Made by a program: the position numbers and the translations under genes. The notes beneath the pieces were generated by a model. The model worked only from the letters and a program-made list of their open reading frames with translations, did not search any database and was not told the origin of the DNA. Source: an uncultured Clostridia bacterium (GTDB taxonomy: Bacteria > Bacillota > Clostridia > Christensenellales > Pumilibacteraceae). From it: a stretch of 28,547 bases of DNA. The DNA is taken from NCBI GenBank assembly GCA_947627075.1, contig CANQUR010000005.1:1-28547 (forward strand), written 5' to 3'. Positions 13,431 to 21,087 of the stretch are shown in pieces (the stretch's first letter is position 1; each line of letters opens with the position of its first letter).

Positions 13431-14204
13431 ATGAACAGTAGAGTTGAAATTTGCGGTATCGATACATCCTCGTTGCCAAGGCTTTCCCATGAAGAAAGTA
13501 TGGAACTTTTGAAAAAGGCTCACGCAGGCGATGAACGCGCACGTGAGGACTTTTTAATGGCAAACCTTAGGCTCGTTCTCAGTATCATTCAAAGATTTAC
13601 AGGCAAAAAAGAAAGCATCGACGATATTTTTCAGGTCGGTTGCATAGGTCTTATAAAAGCGACGGAAAACTTCGATACGTCGCTCAACTTAAAGTTTTCC
13701 ACTTATGCAGTTCCTATGATAATCGGCGAAATACGACGCTTCTTACGCGATAGTTCGCACGTAAGAATAAGCAGATCTATACGCGATACCGCCTACAAGG
13801 TCTTGCAAGCTCGCCAACAAATCGAAAGCACGACAAATCGGGAAGCAACAATGGAGCAAGTCGCGGCAATGCTCGATATCCCCTACAGTCGCGTTGTATA
13901 CGCCATGGACGCCATTAGCGATCCCGTATCGTTGTTCGATCCGATTTACCATGACGGAAGCGAAACAGTCATGATAATGGACCAAATATCCGATTCGAAA
14001 AATACAGATGAAAATTGGTTGACAACCGTCTCGATACAAGAGGCGATAGGAAAACTTAACGAAAGAGAACGGCAAATATTGAATTTGAGATTTTACGAAG
14101 GAAAAACTCAAATAGAAGTTTCGGAAGAAATAGGTATTTCGCAAGCGCAAGTAAGTAGATTGGAAAAGGCTGCGCTATCATCGGTAAAAAAATATATAAG
14201 TTGA
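13431..14204 (+). CDS. sigG: Sigma-G, forespore late sigma factor
   Basis: Sigma-G directs late forespore transcription, including spoVA. The 257-residue protein begins MNSRVEICGIDTSSLPRLS, the typical sigma-G N-terminus (VEICGVDTSKLP in Bacillus). Region 2 contains NLRLVLSIIQRFTG and DIFQVGCIGLIKATENFD, then FSTYAVPMIIGEIRRFLRD; region 4 ends in EEIGISQAQVSRLEKAALSS. The frame is open upstream to 13233, but a GGAGG Shine-Dalgarno 5 nt before the ATG at 13431 fixes the start. The gene converges on sigE and shares a terminator with it. In most spore formers it follows sigE on the same strand. A sigma-F promoter would be expected upstream, but I could not identify one with confidence. Confidence 0.97.
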   Translation: MNSRVEICGIDTSSLPRLSHEESMELLKKAHAGDERAREDFLMANLRLVLSIIQRFTGKKESIDDIFQVGCIGLIKATENFDTSLNLKFSTYAVPMIIGEIRRFLRDSSHVRISRSIRDTAYKVLQARQQIESTTNREATMEQVAAMLDIPYSRVVYAMDAISDPVSLFDPIYHDGSETVMIMDQISDSKNTDENWLTTVSIQEAIGKLNERERQILNLRFYEGKTQIEVSEEIGISQAQVSRLEKAALSSVKKYIS

Positions 14205-14207
14205 TCC

Positions 14208-14245
14208 CATTATAAAGTCGCTTAAAACAGGCGACTTTTATAATG
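14208..14245. terminator. Shared terminator of convergent sigG and sigE
   Basis: CATTATAAAGTCGC and GCGACTTTTATAATG pair with a one-base bulge around a 9-nt loop, 3 nt after the sigG stop and overlapping the sigE stop. A- and T-rich arms provide a U-rich end on both strands, so it should terminate both genes. Confidence 0.8.
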
Positions 14246-14939
14246 CTTTTGCGATTTCCTTGCGCAGTCTGAAGATAATCTTTTTTTCAAGTCTTGAAAT
14301 ATACGATTGCGATATTCCAAGCATATCGGCAACTTCTTTTTGAGTTTTTTCTTCATTACCGTACAATCCAAAACGCAATTTCATGATCAGTTTTTCGCGT
14401 TTATTTAATTTACTCAAAGCCTCCCATAAAAGCTGTTTTTCCACTTTATTCTCTATATTTTTGCTCACAAGATCCGCATCTGTCCCAAGTATGTCTGACA
14501 TAAGCAGCTCGTTACCTTCCCAATCGACGTTTAACGGCTCATCAAGCGATACCTCACTCTTGATTCTCGACGTACGCCTTAAACACATTAAAATTTCATT
14601 TTCGATGCATCGAGACGCGTAAGTGGCAAGTTTGATATTTTTTGAAGCATCAAATGAGCTCACCGCTTTGATAAGCCCTATCGTCCCTACGGATATAAGA
14701 TCGTCGGTATCGACGCCCGTGTTTTCAAATTTACGCGCTATATAAACCACCAACCTCAAATTTCGTTCTACCAAAATTGTCTTTGCCGTTGCATCACCTT
14801 TTACGAGACGTTGTAACGTGGCACACTCCTCATCTGCCGTAAGCGGCATTGGCAGCGCTTCAGATGTCGTTATATAGTACAATAAATTTTCTTTTTTGTG
14901 TGCAAAAGCCCATTCTTTGATTTTTTTAAGTAAATTCAT
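14238..14939 (-). CDS. sigE: Pro-sigma-E, mother-cell early sigma factor
   Basis: Sigma-E is made as an inactive membrane-bound precursor and cut by SpoIIGA. The 233-residue protein has a basic amphipathic pro-sequence (MNLLKKIKEWAFAHKKENLL), then YYITTSEALPMPL, corresponding to the Bacillus YYIGGSEALPPPL, so cleavage is expected after Tyr22; the pro-region is shorter than the 27 residues of B. subtilis. Region 2 reads NLRLVVYIARKFENTGVDTDDLISVG and LATYASRCIENEILM; region 4 ends ADMLGISQSYISRLEKKIIFR (each quoted in part). The start overlaps the spoIIGA stop by 4 nt with GGAG upstream. Targets here probably include spoIVA. Confidence 0.97.
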   Translation of the reverse strand: MNLLKKIKEWAFAHKKENLLYYITTSEALPMPLTADEECATLQRLVKGDATAKTILVERNLRLVVYIARKFENTGVDTDDLISVGTIGLIKAVSSFDASKNIKLATYASRCIENEILMCLRRTSRIKSEVSLDEPLNVDWEGNELLMSDILGTDADLVSKNIENKVEKQLLWEALSKLNKREKLIMKLRFGLYGNEEKTQKEVADMLGISQSYISRLEKKIIFRLRKEIAKAL

Positions 14940-15751
14940 GCGACCTTCTCCTTCCCGAGTATGGACAGAGGCAATATGACCTCGAATTCGGAGCTCGGCT
15001 TTATCTCCCCTATCCCAACTTGTACATCCATAAATATATGCTCGTCCTCGGATAAATATAATTCTATTTTTCCCGGTAACAAAAATATTTTTTTATTGCC
15101 CGTCGCCGTATGTATTATCATCGATGAAGCTTTATCCGCTTCTTTGACTGAAAAAAACTCAAATCCCAAAAGTTCCAAAGCGATAAGATCATTGATAAAG
15201 ACTACGTCATTTTTCGATCGTACGTTATTGCCTGTATCTATAAGCCCACGCAGCTCCTTGCTCTTATTTCCTATGCTCAATTTCATATCATATATATAAT
15301 TCTGTTTTAGTCTATGCGCATTTATATAGAAGAACAATTTTTTGGCGACAAGAAACAAAATTAAGGGCGGCAAAAAGAAAACGCTTAATGGCAATTGACT
15401 TATCGGAAGCCTTAATGCATCGTTCAAATTGCCGTAGATCGTATATGCCAATATAAATTGGATCCCGCCTACTATACTTGTGGAGAGCAAAAATACCATG
15501 CCGTGTAAAAAAAATTTCGGCAGCTTCAAATAAAGTATCAAACACATTACAACGAACAATATAAGTTTATATAAAAATATAAAGTTGCTTGAAATAAACG
15601 GATAAAACAATGCGCCTATCGTGCCTATGATCGAAGCTACAATTATCCTACATTTCTTTGCTTTTTCTCGCACGATACTATAGCTCAAATAGCAGATCAG
15701 CGCCGTAAAAAACAAATTATCCATAATCACATACTCTATGTACACCGTCAT
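14936..15751 (-). CDS. spoIIGA: SpoIIGA, sigma-E precursor protease
   Basis: SpoIIGA is a membrane aspartic protease that activates pro-sigma-E after septation. About five hydrophobic helices fill the first 150 residues; the C-terminal domain carries the catalytic D-T-G (about Asp172, LRGLIDTGNNV). With the start at 15751 the N-terminus is MTVYIEYVIMDNLFF, in line with family members, and the protein has 271 residues. The frame continues upstream to a TTG at 15811, but that adds residues not found in the family. No Shine-Dalgarno precedes the chosen ATG; instead TATATT lies exactly 6 nt upstream. The gene is followed directly by sigE. No clear Spo0A box was found upstream, although this promoter is Spo0A-controlled in Bacillus. 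Confidence 0.9.
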   Translation of the reverse strand: MTVYIEYVIMDNLFFTALICYLSYSIVREKAKKCRIIVASIIGTIGALFYPFISSNFIFLYKLILFVVMCLILYLKLPKFFLHGMVFLLSTSIVGGIQFILAYTIYGNLNDALRLPISQLPLSVFFLPPLILFLVAKKLFFYINAHRLKQNYIYDMKLSIGNKSKELRGLIDTGNNVRSKNDVVFINDLIALELLGFEFFSVKEADKASSMIIHTATGNKKIFLLPGKIELYLSEDEHIFMDVQVGIGEIKPSSEFEVILPLSILGKEKVA

Positions 15752-15849
15752 GGATACAATATAATGCTTTTTTATAGGCGAAAAAAATAATGCAATGCCG
15801 AAAAAAAACAAAACAGGACGATATTAGCTTATCGAAATACCTATTATAT

Positions 15850-15878
15850 TTGATTTTAGTCCGATTATATGGTATAAT
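15850..15878 (+). promoter_or_regulatory. Sigma-A promoter of the pilus operon
   Basis: TTGATT (15850-15855), 17 nt, TATAAT (15873-15878). The -10 is consensus and spacing ideal. The ATG of the first gene begins only 6 nt after the -10, so the expected +1 coincides with the A of the start codon. No Shine-Dalgarno is present. Confidence 0.8.
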
Positions 15879-15884
15879 TTGCAT

Positions 15885-16373
15885 ATGAAAGGCTTTGCGC
15901 GAGTCAATAAATCGAATATGGGGTTTACGCTTGTTGAACTTATAATTTCAATGGCTATTCTCGCCATACTTACGGCGATAATTACCTCGATAATGCTATC
16001 CGTATACAAAATAGATGACGTTTCTCAAACAAACGCCAACGAACAAAACGAATTATTGAGATTAAAATCGGCTTTAGATAATATTATGGCATATGATTCA
16101 TCGGATCATGAATTTTCAATAAGTGACAATTCAATAGAAATTTATAATGGCGCCTCTATCAAATATACAATTGAATTCGATATAAACGAATTGCGTTACG
16201 GTGATGATCTTTCCAAACCGTATATATGCAAATTTACCGCGCTTGATACTATAACTTTTTCAGTTTATGAAGATATTGTATTTTGCAAAGCGACTCTTAA
16301 AGACGTATCTTATGAACACAAAATCACATATCTACTAAAAGCCGCAAAAGTAAAACAAAAGGAGAATTTATGA
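15885..16373 (+). CDS. Minor pilin/pseudopilin, first gene of the pilus operon
   Basis: The 162-residue protein has a class III prepilin signal: a basic 13-residue leader MKGFARVNKSNMG, expected cleavage after G13, then FTLVELIISMAILAILTAII with Glu at +5. The remaining ~125 residues form a soluble domain rich in Asp, Glu, Ser and Ile with two cysteines. The start at 15885 gives the better leader charge; a second ATG at 15918 would leave only M-G before the cleavage site and has no ribosome site. The stop overlaps the next gene by 4 nt. It resembles PilV/GspI-J-type minor pilins, but the exact type cannot be told. The coding sequence is visibly more AT-rich than the neighbouring division and sigma-factor genes. 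Confidence 0.85.
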   Translation: MKGFARVNKSNMGFTLVELIISMAILAILTAIITSIMLSVYKIDDVSQTNANEQNELLRLKSALDNIMAYDSSDHEFSISDNSIEIYNGASIKYTIEFDINELRYGDDLSKPYICKFTALDTITFSVYEDIVFCKATLKDVSYEHKITYLLKAAKVKQKENL

Positions 16374-17215
16374 ACAAAGTCGCCTTTACAATAGATGAAC
16401 TTAATAAAACAATTGAAATAATGTCCTTAAAAGACAATGTTTTTGACTATAAGGAATATCCCATTCCAAGCGAACTGCTTGCAAACGAATCGGATCATCA
16501 AAAAATCTTTGAGTACTTAATCGACATTTGCAACTCGGCAAAAATATCACCCGCAACAGTCACATTCGTTTTACCGAATAAATATGCAATTTGCGATTAC
16601 ATAGAGATGCCTGCCTTTCATGGCAAAAAGCTCAATGATATGCTCGAGCTTGAAATGGCGAATCGATATAAGCAAAGCAATTTATTAAGAACATTATTCA
16701 TCCCTATCGAACAAAAAAAGTTTATTTCATTCAGCGCCTTATCGATATATAAAAGTCAAATCGACGTATTTATGAATACTCTTAAACAATATAAATTTAC
16801 TCCACACATAGCGCTTGGAGCAATTATGACATTTTATGCCATTGCAAGCTCACAGCTAAAGAAACACGAAAATATGATCTTTGCGGATATAAAGCAACAC
16901 TCAACAGAAATTATCGCCATAAAAAACTCTTGTATTTTGGGATTTACTACCATAACACATGAAAAAAGCTCAACAAACTCGCAAAATCAAATCGATCGTA
17001 TAATAATGCTTCTTGAAGAATATTGCGATATGCTCAATAAAAAATACTATATGAATAACATTTCTATAAAATATAATTCTTCATACGAGCTACCGAAAGA
17101 TATTTTTCCAAAGCCGGAAAAGATAAAATTTGCAGATCCATTTATCGCAAAAGCGCCTGAACTCTACGGTGCATTATTGCTTAAAAATAGTGTCAAGAGG
17201 CTAATCTATGAATAA
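16370..17215 (+). CDS. PilM-like (actin-fold) pilus assembly protein, divergent
   Basis: This 281-residue cytoplasmic protein has no transmembrane segment. Its general pattern recalls PilM/GspL: TVTFVLPNKYAICDYIEMPA followed by KKLNDMLELEMANRY corresponds to the family's hydrophobic LP-x-R strand and the segment ending near x-x-Y-I-P. Later MIFADIKQHSTEIIAIKNSCILG resembles the second actin-type phosphate-binding strand, although the usual D-x-G is D-I-K here, so ATP binding is doubtful. The N-terminus VAFTIDELNKTIEIMSLKD could be the first actin-fold strand. Position between pilin genes in a type IV pilus operon supports the call. A GGAG Shine-Dalgarno precedes the ATG; the gene overlaps both neighbours. 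PilN and PilO, usual PilM partners, are not seen. Confidence 0.55.
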   Translation: MNKVAFTIDELNKTIEIMSLKDNVFDYKEYPIPSELLANESDHQKIFEYLIDICNSAKISPATVTFVLPNKYAICDYIEMPAFHGKKLNDMLELEMANRYKQSNLLRTLFIPIEQKKFISFSALSIYKSQIDVFMNTLKQYKFTPHIALGAIMTFYAIASSQLKKHENMIFADIKQHSTEIIAIKNSCILGFTTITHEKSSTNSQNQIDRIIMLLEEYCDMLNKKYYMNNISIKYNSSYELPKDIFPKPEKIKFADPFIAKAPELYGALLLKNSVKRLIYE

Positions 17216-17672
17216 AAACAATGGATTTACATTAACAGAACTCATAGTAGCCATTATGATAATATCGATATTATCGGTCACATTCTCCTCTTTGATCTTA
17301 TCGAATAAAAACGCGTCCGAAAATATTTCGGAAAAAATGTTTGCGAACAATATTTGCGAAAACTCCGTCGTTATCTTTCGCTCATCGGCGGTTAAAAGCG
17401 ATGACATCAAACAACTTTACGCAAACTTCAGATCGGGCGTTGAAAAAATATTATCTGTAAATTTGCCCGATACTTTGAACGATAATATTGTGAATATATA
17501 CTTTGACGAAGAATTCAACCAAATCACAAGCGGCAATAATAGCAAATTTACTTGCTCATATAGTTTTTCGAAATCCGAAAAGCCTCAAACGATAATTTTC
17601 AATGTAGCTGTTAATTGCGAACGCGAACTCATGCAACTTCAATATACACTCGATCTAAAGGAGTCAATATGA
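17208..17672 (+). CDS. Minor pilin/pseudopilin
   Basis: The 154-residue protein has a short leader MNKNNG, expected cleavage after G6, then FTLTELIVAIMIISILSVTF with Glu at +5. A soluble domain of about 125 residues follows, with cysteines in NNICENS, FTCSYSF and NCEREL. It is a prepilin-peptidase substrate and likely a tip or minor component. It overlaps the PilM-like gene by 8 nt and the next gene by 4 nt, so the operon is tightly packed. Codon use is A- and T-rich like its neighbours in this operon. Confidence 0.85.
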   Translation: MNKNNGFTLTELIVAIMIISILSVTFSSLILSNKNASENISEKMFANNICENSVVIFRSSAVKSDDIKQLYANFRSGVEKILSVNLPDTLNDNIVNIYFDEEFNQITSGNNSKFTCSYSFSKSEKPQTIIFNVAVNCERELMQLQYTLDLKESI

Positions 17673-18085
17673 AAAACAAAAATGGATTTGCATTATTTTA
17701 TACTTTAGCGATAATGATGATAGTGTTTTCCGTTTGCTCATTGATTGTCGTAAATACTCTCGCCCTATCATCGTATTCGAATTCATACGCGGAATTATTA
17801 CAGAATCAAAGATTATGTGCCGAAATAGCCGAAATTTACTGCGGCTCAAAAGGAGATATAGATAATTTCTACAATGAATTACAAAAAAGAGATTTTTTCG
17901 TAGATTCAAATCAAACGGCAACAAAAGAAAATATAAGCTTTAGCTTGGACGTTACTACAGCAATCGATTCGTATAGATTAAAAATTTACAACGATACAAT
18001 TTTATTGCTCGTGGAGTATGAAATAAAAGACAACAAAACGGAAATCAAACAATGGACTTGCCAAGTCAAAGGTGACGATAAATGA
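17669..18085 (+). CDS. PilX/GspK-like minor pilin lacking Glu5
   Basis: This 138-residue protein starts MKNKNGFALFYTLAIMMIVF, a prepilin-like signal with cleavage expected after G6, but position +5 is Tyr instead of Glu. Absence of Glu5 is known in GspK/PilX-type pilins that sit at the filament tip. A hydrophobic helix to about residue 31 is followed by a soluble domain with three cysteines. The frame is open from 17615, but an AAAGGAG Shine-Dalgarno and a 4-nt overlap with the previous stop fix the start at 17669. It overlaps the platform-protein gene by 4 nt. Confidence 0.75.
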   Translation: MKNKNGFALFYTLAIMMIVFSVCSLIVVNTLALSSYSNSYAELLQNQRLCAEIAEIYCGSKGDIDNFYNELQKRDFFVDSNQTATKENISFSLDVTTAIDSYRLKIYNDTILLLVEYEIKDNKTEIKQWTCQVKGDDK

Positions 18086-19287
18086 ACTCAAGAGACTTAA
18101 AAAAATATAAATATATTGCGATAGACACAAATAACAAAGAGATAAAAGGTATTCTCTTGGCTTACGACGAAGAAGATCTGCGGCAAATACTCATACAATC
18201 GAACCTATATCTGAAATCATGCAAATCCTTGTCGAATCGAGATCCTTATAAAATAAAAAACAACGAAATTGCCATATTTTCTCGCGAGCTTTCCATCATG
18301 ATCGCCGTAGGTATCCCTATTACCGAAGCTCTATCCGCATTCATAGAACAAAATTATTCAAAACCATTCAAAAAAGCTCTGATAGACGTGTGTAGCGATG
18401 TCAGATCGGGAATGTTATTAAGCAAAGCGTTTTCCAAACACAAAAAGTTTTTTCCGGAGCTTTTTACGGGTATGATATATATTGGCGAAATAAGCGGTTC
18501 GCTCGATAATATCCTAAATGAGCTTGCAGAATATTATGAAAAAGAAAATTTAATAAAGAAGAAGGCTCAAAGCGCTCTGGTCTATCCAACAATACTCTCT
18601 ATCCTCACCTTTTCTTTGATAATCGCTTTGATAACATTGATAATCCCTATTTTTAAAACTACGCTTGAAAAACTCGGAACCGCCATGCCTCCTCTTACCG
18701 CATTTCTATTAAACTTAAGCGATTGGTTTATCGCCAATATTCGATTTATCATTATAGGCGTAGCCGTATTAATATTGACAATATACCTACTTTTCAAAAT
18801 TGATAAGGTTCAATATTTTTGTGATGTTCTCAAAACCAAACTACCTATAATAAATACAGTTACCATTAATCTTACGACATCGAAATTCGCACGCGGCTTC
18901 TGCGCATTGATTACAGGAGGCGTAGATATAACGAAATCATTGGAAATAATGGGCGACCTTATTGAAAATAAATATATAAAAAAGAAGTATATGACTGCTT
19001 TTCAAAATATCAAAAACGGGCATGAAATTGCCCTTTCATTCAGAAAATATACTGTATTTCCGGAACTGCTTATTCAAATGCTTGCCATAGGAGAAAAAAG
19101 CGGTTCTATGAACAAAATATTCAAGCGTGCTACAATATATTTTGATAATCGAGTCGAAGCCTCATTGAGCCGAGTTACGATGTTATTAGAGCCTATAATT
19201 ATTTGTATAATGGGAGCTATCATAGCCTTGGTCATGTTGTCAGTATTCACTCCCTTGATCAATATTATAAATACCTTCGGGAAGTGA
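18082..19287 (+). CDS. pilC: PilC/GspF-family inner membrane platform protein
   Basis: The platform protein passes motion from the assembly ATPase to the growing pilus. The 401-residue sequence has two T2SF repeats: the first around residues 60-180 (FSRELSIMIAVGIPITEAL, GMLLSKAFSKHKKFFPELFTGMI in part, IGEISGSLDNIL) and the second from about 265 (KFARGFCALITGGVDITKSL, IGEKSGSMNKIF). Hydrophobic segments lie near 160-190, 205-235 and 370-395. Length matches the family. AAAGGTG is upstream of the ATG. The gene is 3 nt from the ATPase gene. Confidence 0.93.
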   Translation: MNSRDLKKYKYIAIDTNNKEIKGILLAYDEEDLRQILIQSNLYLKSCKSLSNRDPYKIKNNEIAIFSRELSIMIAVGIPITEALSAFIEQNYSKPFKKALIDVCSDVRSGMLLSKAFSKHKKFFPELFTGMIYIGEISGSLDNILNELAEYYEKENLIKKKAQSALVYPTILSILTFSLIIALITLIIPIFKTTLEKLGTAMPPLTAFLLNLSDWFIANIRFIIIGVAVLILTIYLLFKIDKVQYFCDVLKTKLPIINTVTINLTTSKFARGFCALITGGVDITKSLEIMGDLIENKYIKKKYMTAFQNIKNGHEIALSFRKYTVFPELLIQMLAIGEKSGSMNKIFKRATIYFDNRVEASLSRVTMLLEPIIICIMGAIIALVMLSVFTPLINIINTFGK

Positions 19288-19290
19288 AAC

Positions 19291-20940
19291 ATGTATAAAG
19301 AAAAAATCATAGACGAATTCATAAAACAGAATTTGATCCTCGAAAAAGACAAAGATAAATTTATTTCCCTTTGCGCCGACGCTTCGCCGTGGGACATAGC
19401 TTTGCGAGAACAAATTTGCGACCCAAAGCAAATCCTAAAGATCAAAGGTGAATATTACGGCATTTCTATCGCAGAAATAGATGAATGTGAAGTAGATATC
19501 GAATTATTGGAAAAGTTTACGTCTAATACGATATCAAAGAATAAATTTTTGCCCATCTCTTTATTGGACGATATTTTGACAGTTGCGATCAGCGATCCTA
19601 TAGATTTCATTGCTTTATCGGCAATCAAAGCTATCCATTTCGGAAAAGTAAAATATATTTTAGTGGATGAAGCCCGATTAAACGAAAAAATTTTGTCGCT
19701 GAATTCCGCGAAGTCAACGGCAAACGCGCTTCAAGATCTAAATAGATCGGATTTAGATATCCCGGAGCAAAACGCAATAGATGAAGTGTTGAACACTCCC
19801 GCCGTAAAATTGGTTGATTCGTTAATAAATGAAGCTATTTCATATAAAGCAAGCGATATTCATATCGAACCTTTTGAACAAAACGTGCGCGTCAGATACA
19901 GGATCGACGGAGCCTTACATGAGCGTGCGGAATTTCCGATAGATTTTCATCCGGCAATATGTGCGCGCTTAAAGATCCTTGCGAAAATAAATATTGCAGA
20001 AAGACGTTTGCCTCAAGACGATCACATAGATATGACAGTAAACAATATAAAATATGATTTCAGAGTGTCCACCTTTCCCACTGTTTACGGTGAAAAAATC
20101 GTTATACGTATTTTAGATAAAAGCTCTTTTGATTTTTCTCGCGAAGAACTCGGGTTTACAAAAAAAGAAAGCATTTATGTAGATAAGATCCTTTCACATC
20201 CGTTTGGAATAGTTTTGCTTACAGGTCCAACAGGATGCGGAAAGACCACTACTCTTTACTCCTTTTTGAAGGAATTGAATAAAGAAACCGTTAATATCGT
20301 AACGGTCGAAGATCCCGTAGAATATACTTTGCCCGGTATAAATCAAACACAAGTAAATCCCAAAGCCGACCTGACATTTGCAAAAGCATTACGAAGCATT
20401 TTACGACAAGACCCCAACATCATAATGATTGGTGAAATACGTGATGAAGAAACTGCTCAAATTGCCATACGCGCAGCCATTACAGGTCATTTGGTGCTTT
20501 CAACGTTACATACTAACGACGCACCCGGATCAATAAATCGCCTTATAGATATGGGTATCGAACCTTATTTGGTTTCGAGCGCTATTGTCGGCATCATAGC
20601 TCAAAGATTGGTAAAAAAGCTTTGCCCTCAATGCAAAACAAAGACTTTGACTACTCCCGTCGAAACAACAACATTAAGGCTCGAGCATCCTACAGATATA
20701 TACCATCCGGTAGGTTGTCCGCTTTGCAATTACACAGGCTATAAGGGACGAACGGCAGTCCATGAGATCATGTATATGAACGACAAAATGCGATTGGCGA
20801 TCAATGACCGTTCCTACCTTGAACACTTACGTGATCTTGCAATAGATAACGGCATGACACCCTTATGGATGGCATGTAGAGAGCTTGTACTTGATGGAAC
20901 TACAAGCTTGGACGAGCTTATTGCACTTATGAGTGAATAA
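19291..20940 (+). CDS. pilB: PilB/GspE-family pilus assembly ATPase
   Basis: This 549-residue AAA-type secretion ATPase powers pilus or pseudopilus extension. It has an N-terminal GspE-type domain (1-140), the conserved ASDIHIEP segment (188-194), Walker A GPTGCGKTT (312-320), an Asp box (VEDPVEY, 339-345), Walker B with NIIMIGEIRD (376-385), a His box (GHLVLSTLHTND, 399-410) and four zinc cysteines (C445, C448, C476, C479). The complete set indicates an active extension ATPase, not a PilT-type retraction enzyme, which would lack the long N-terminus and the zinc site. It is the last gene of the operon, followed by a terminator. Confidence 0.95.
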   Translation: MYKEKIIDEFIKQNLILEKDKDKFISLCADASPWDIALREQICDPKQILKIKGEYYGISIAEIDECEVDIELLEKFTSNTISKNKFLPISLLDDILTVAISDPIDFIALSAIKAIHFGKVKYILVDEARLNEKILSLNSAKSTANALQDLNRSDLDIPEQNAIDEVLNTPAVKLVDSLINEAISYKASDIHIEPFEQNVRVRYRIDGALHERAEFPIDFHPAICARLKILAKINIAERRLPQDDHIDMTVNNIKYDFRVSTFPTVYGEKIVIRILDKSSFDFSREELGFTKKESIYVDKILSHPFGIVLLTGPTGCGKTTTLYSFLKELNKETVNIVTVEDPVEYTLPGINQTQVNPKADLTFAKALRSILRQDPNIIMIGEIRDEETAQIAIRAAITGHLVLSTLHTNDAPGSINRLIDMGIEPYLVSSAIVGIIAQRLVKKLCPQCKTKTLTTPVETTTLRLEHPTDIYHPVGCPLCNYTGYKGRTAVHEIMYMNDKMRLAINDRSYLEHLRDLAIDNGMTPLWMACRELVLDGTTSLDELIALMSE

Positions 20941-20964
20941 ATGCGGATTTTCTTATGATATGGT

Positions 20965-20997
20965 CAGAGCGCCAAATACATTTTGACGCTCTGTTTT
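20965..20997 (+). terminator. Terminator of the pilus operon
   Basis: CAGAGCG (20965-20971) pairs with CGCTCTG (20987-20993), followed by TTTT and more T-rich sequence, 24 nt after the pilB stop. Confidence 0.75.
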
Positions 20998-21006
20998 AAT
21001 TTGTAA

Positions 21007-21045
21007 AAATTCAGCGGTTCGATATATTGTCGAATCGCTGAATTT
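21007..21045 (-). terminator. Terminator of ftsZ
   Basis: A 16-nt stem (21007-21022 with 21030-21045, one wobble) with a 7-nt loop lies about 42 nt downstream of the ftsZ stop. On the minus strand it ends in a T-run (AATTTTTAC). It faces the pilus-operon terminator, so the two convergent units are isolated. Confidence 0.8.
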
Positions 21046-21087
21046 CAAATCAAATTTTACATTCGATATTATAGAATGCTTTTTTAC

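Noticed and set aside
15752..15849. Spo0A boxes upstream of spoIIGA
   Set aside because: I looked for TTTGTCRAA-type sites on both strands and found none that was convincing.
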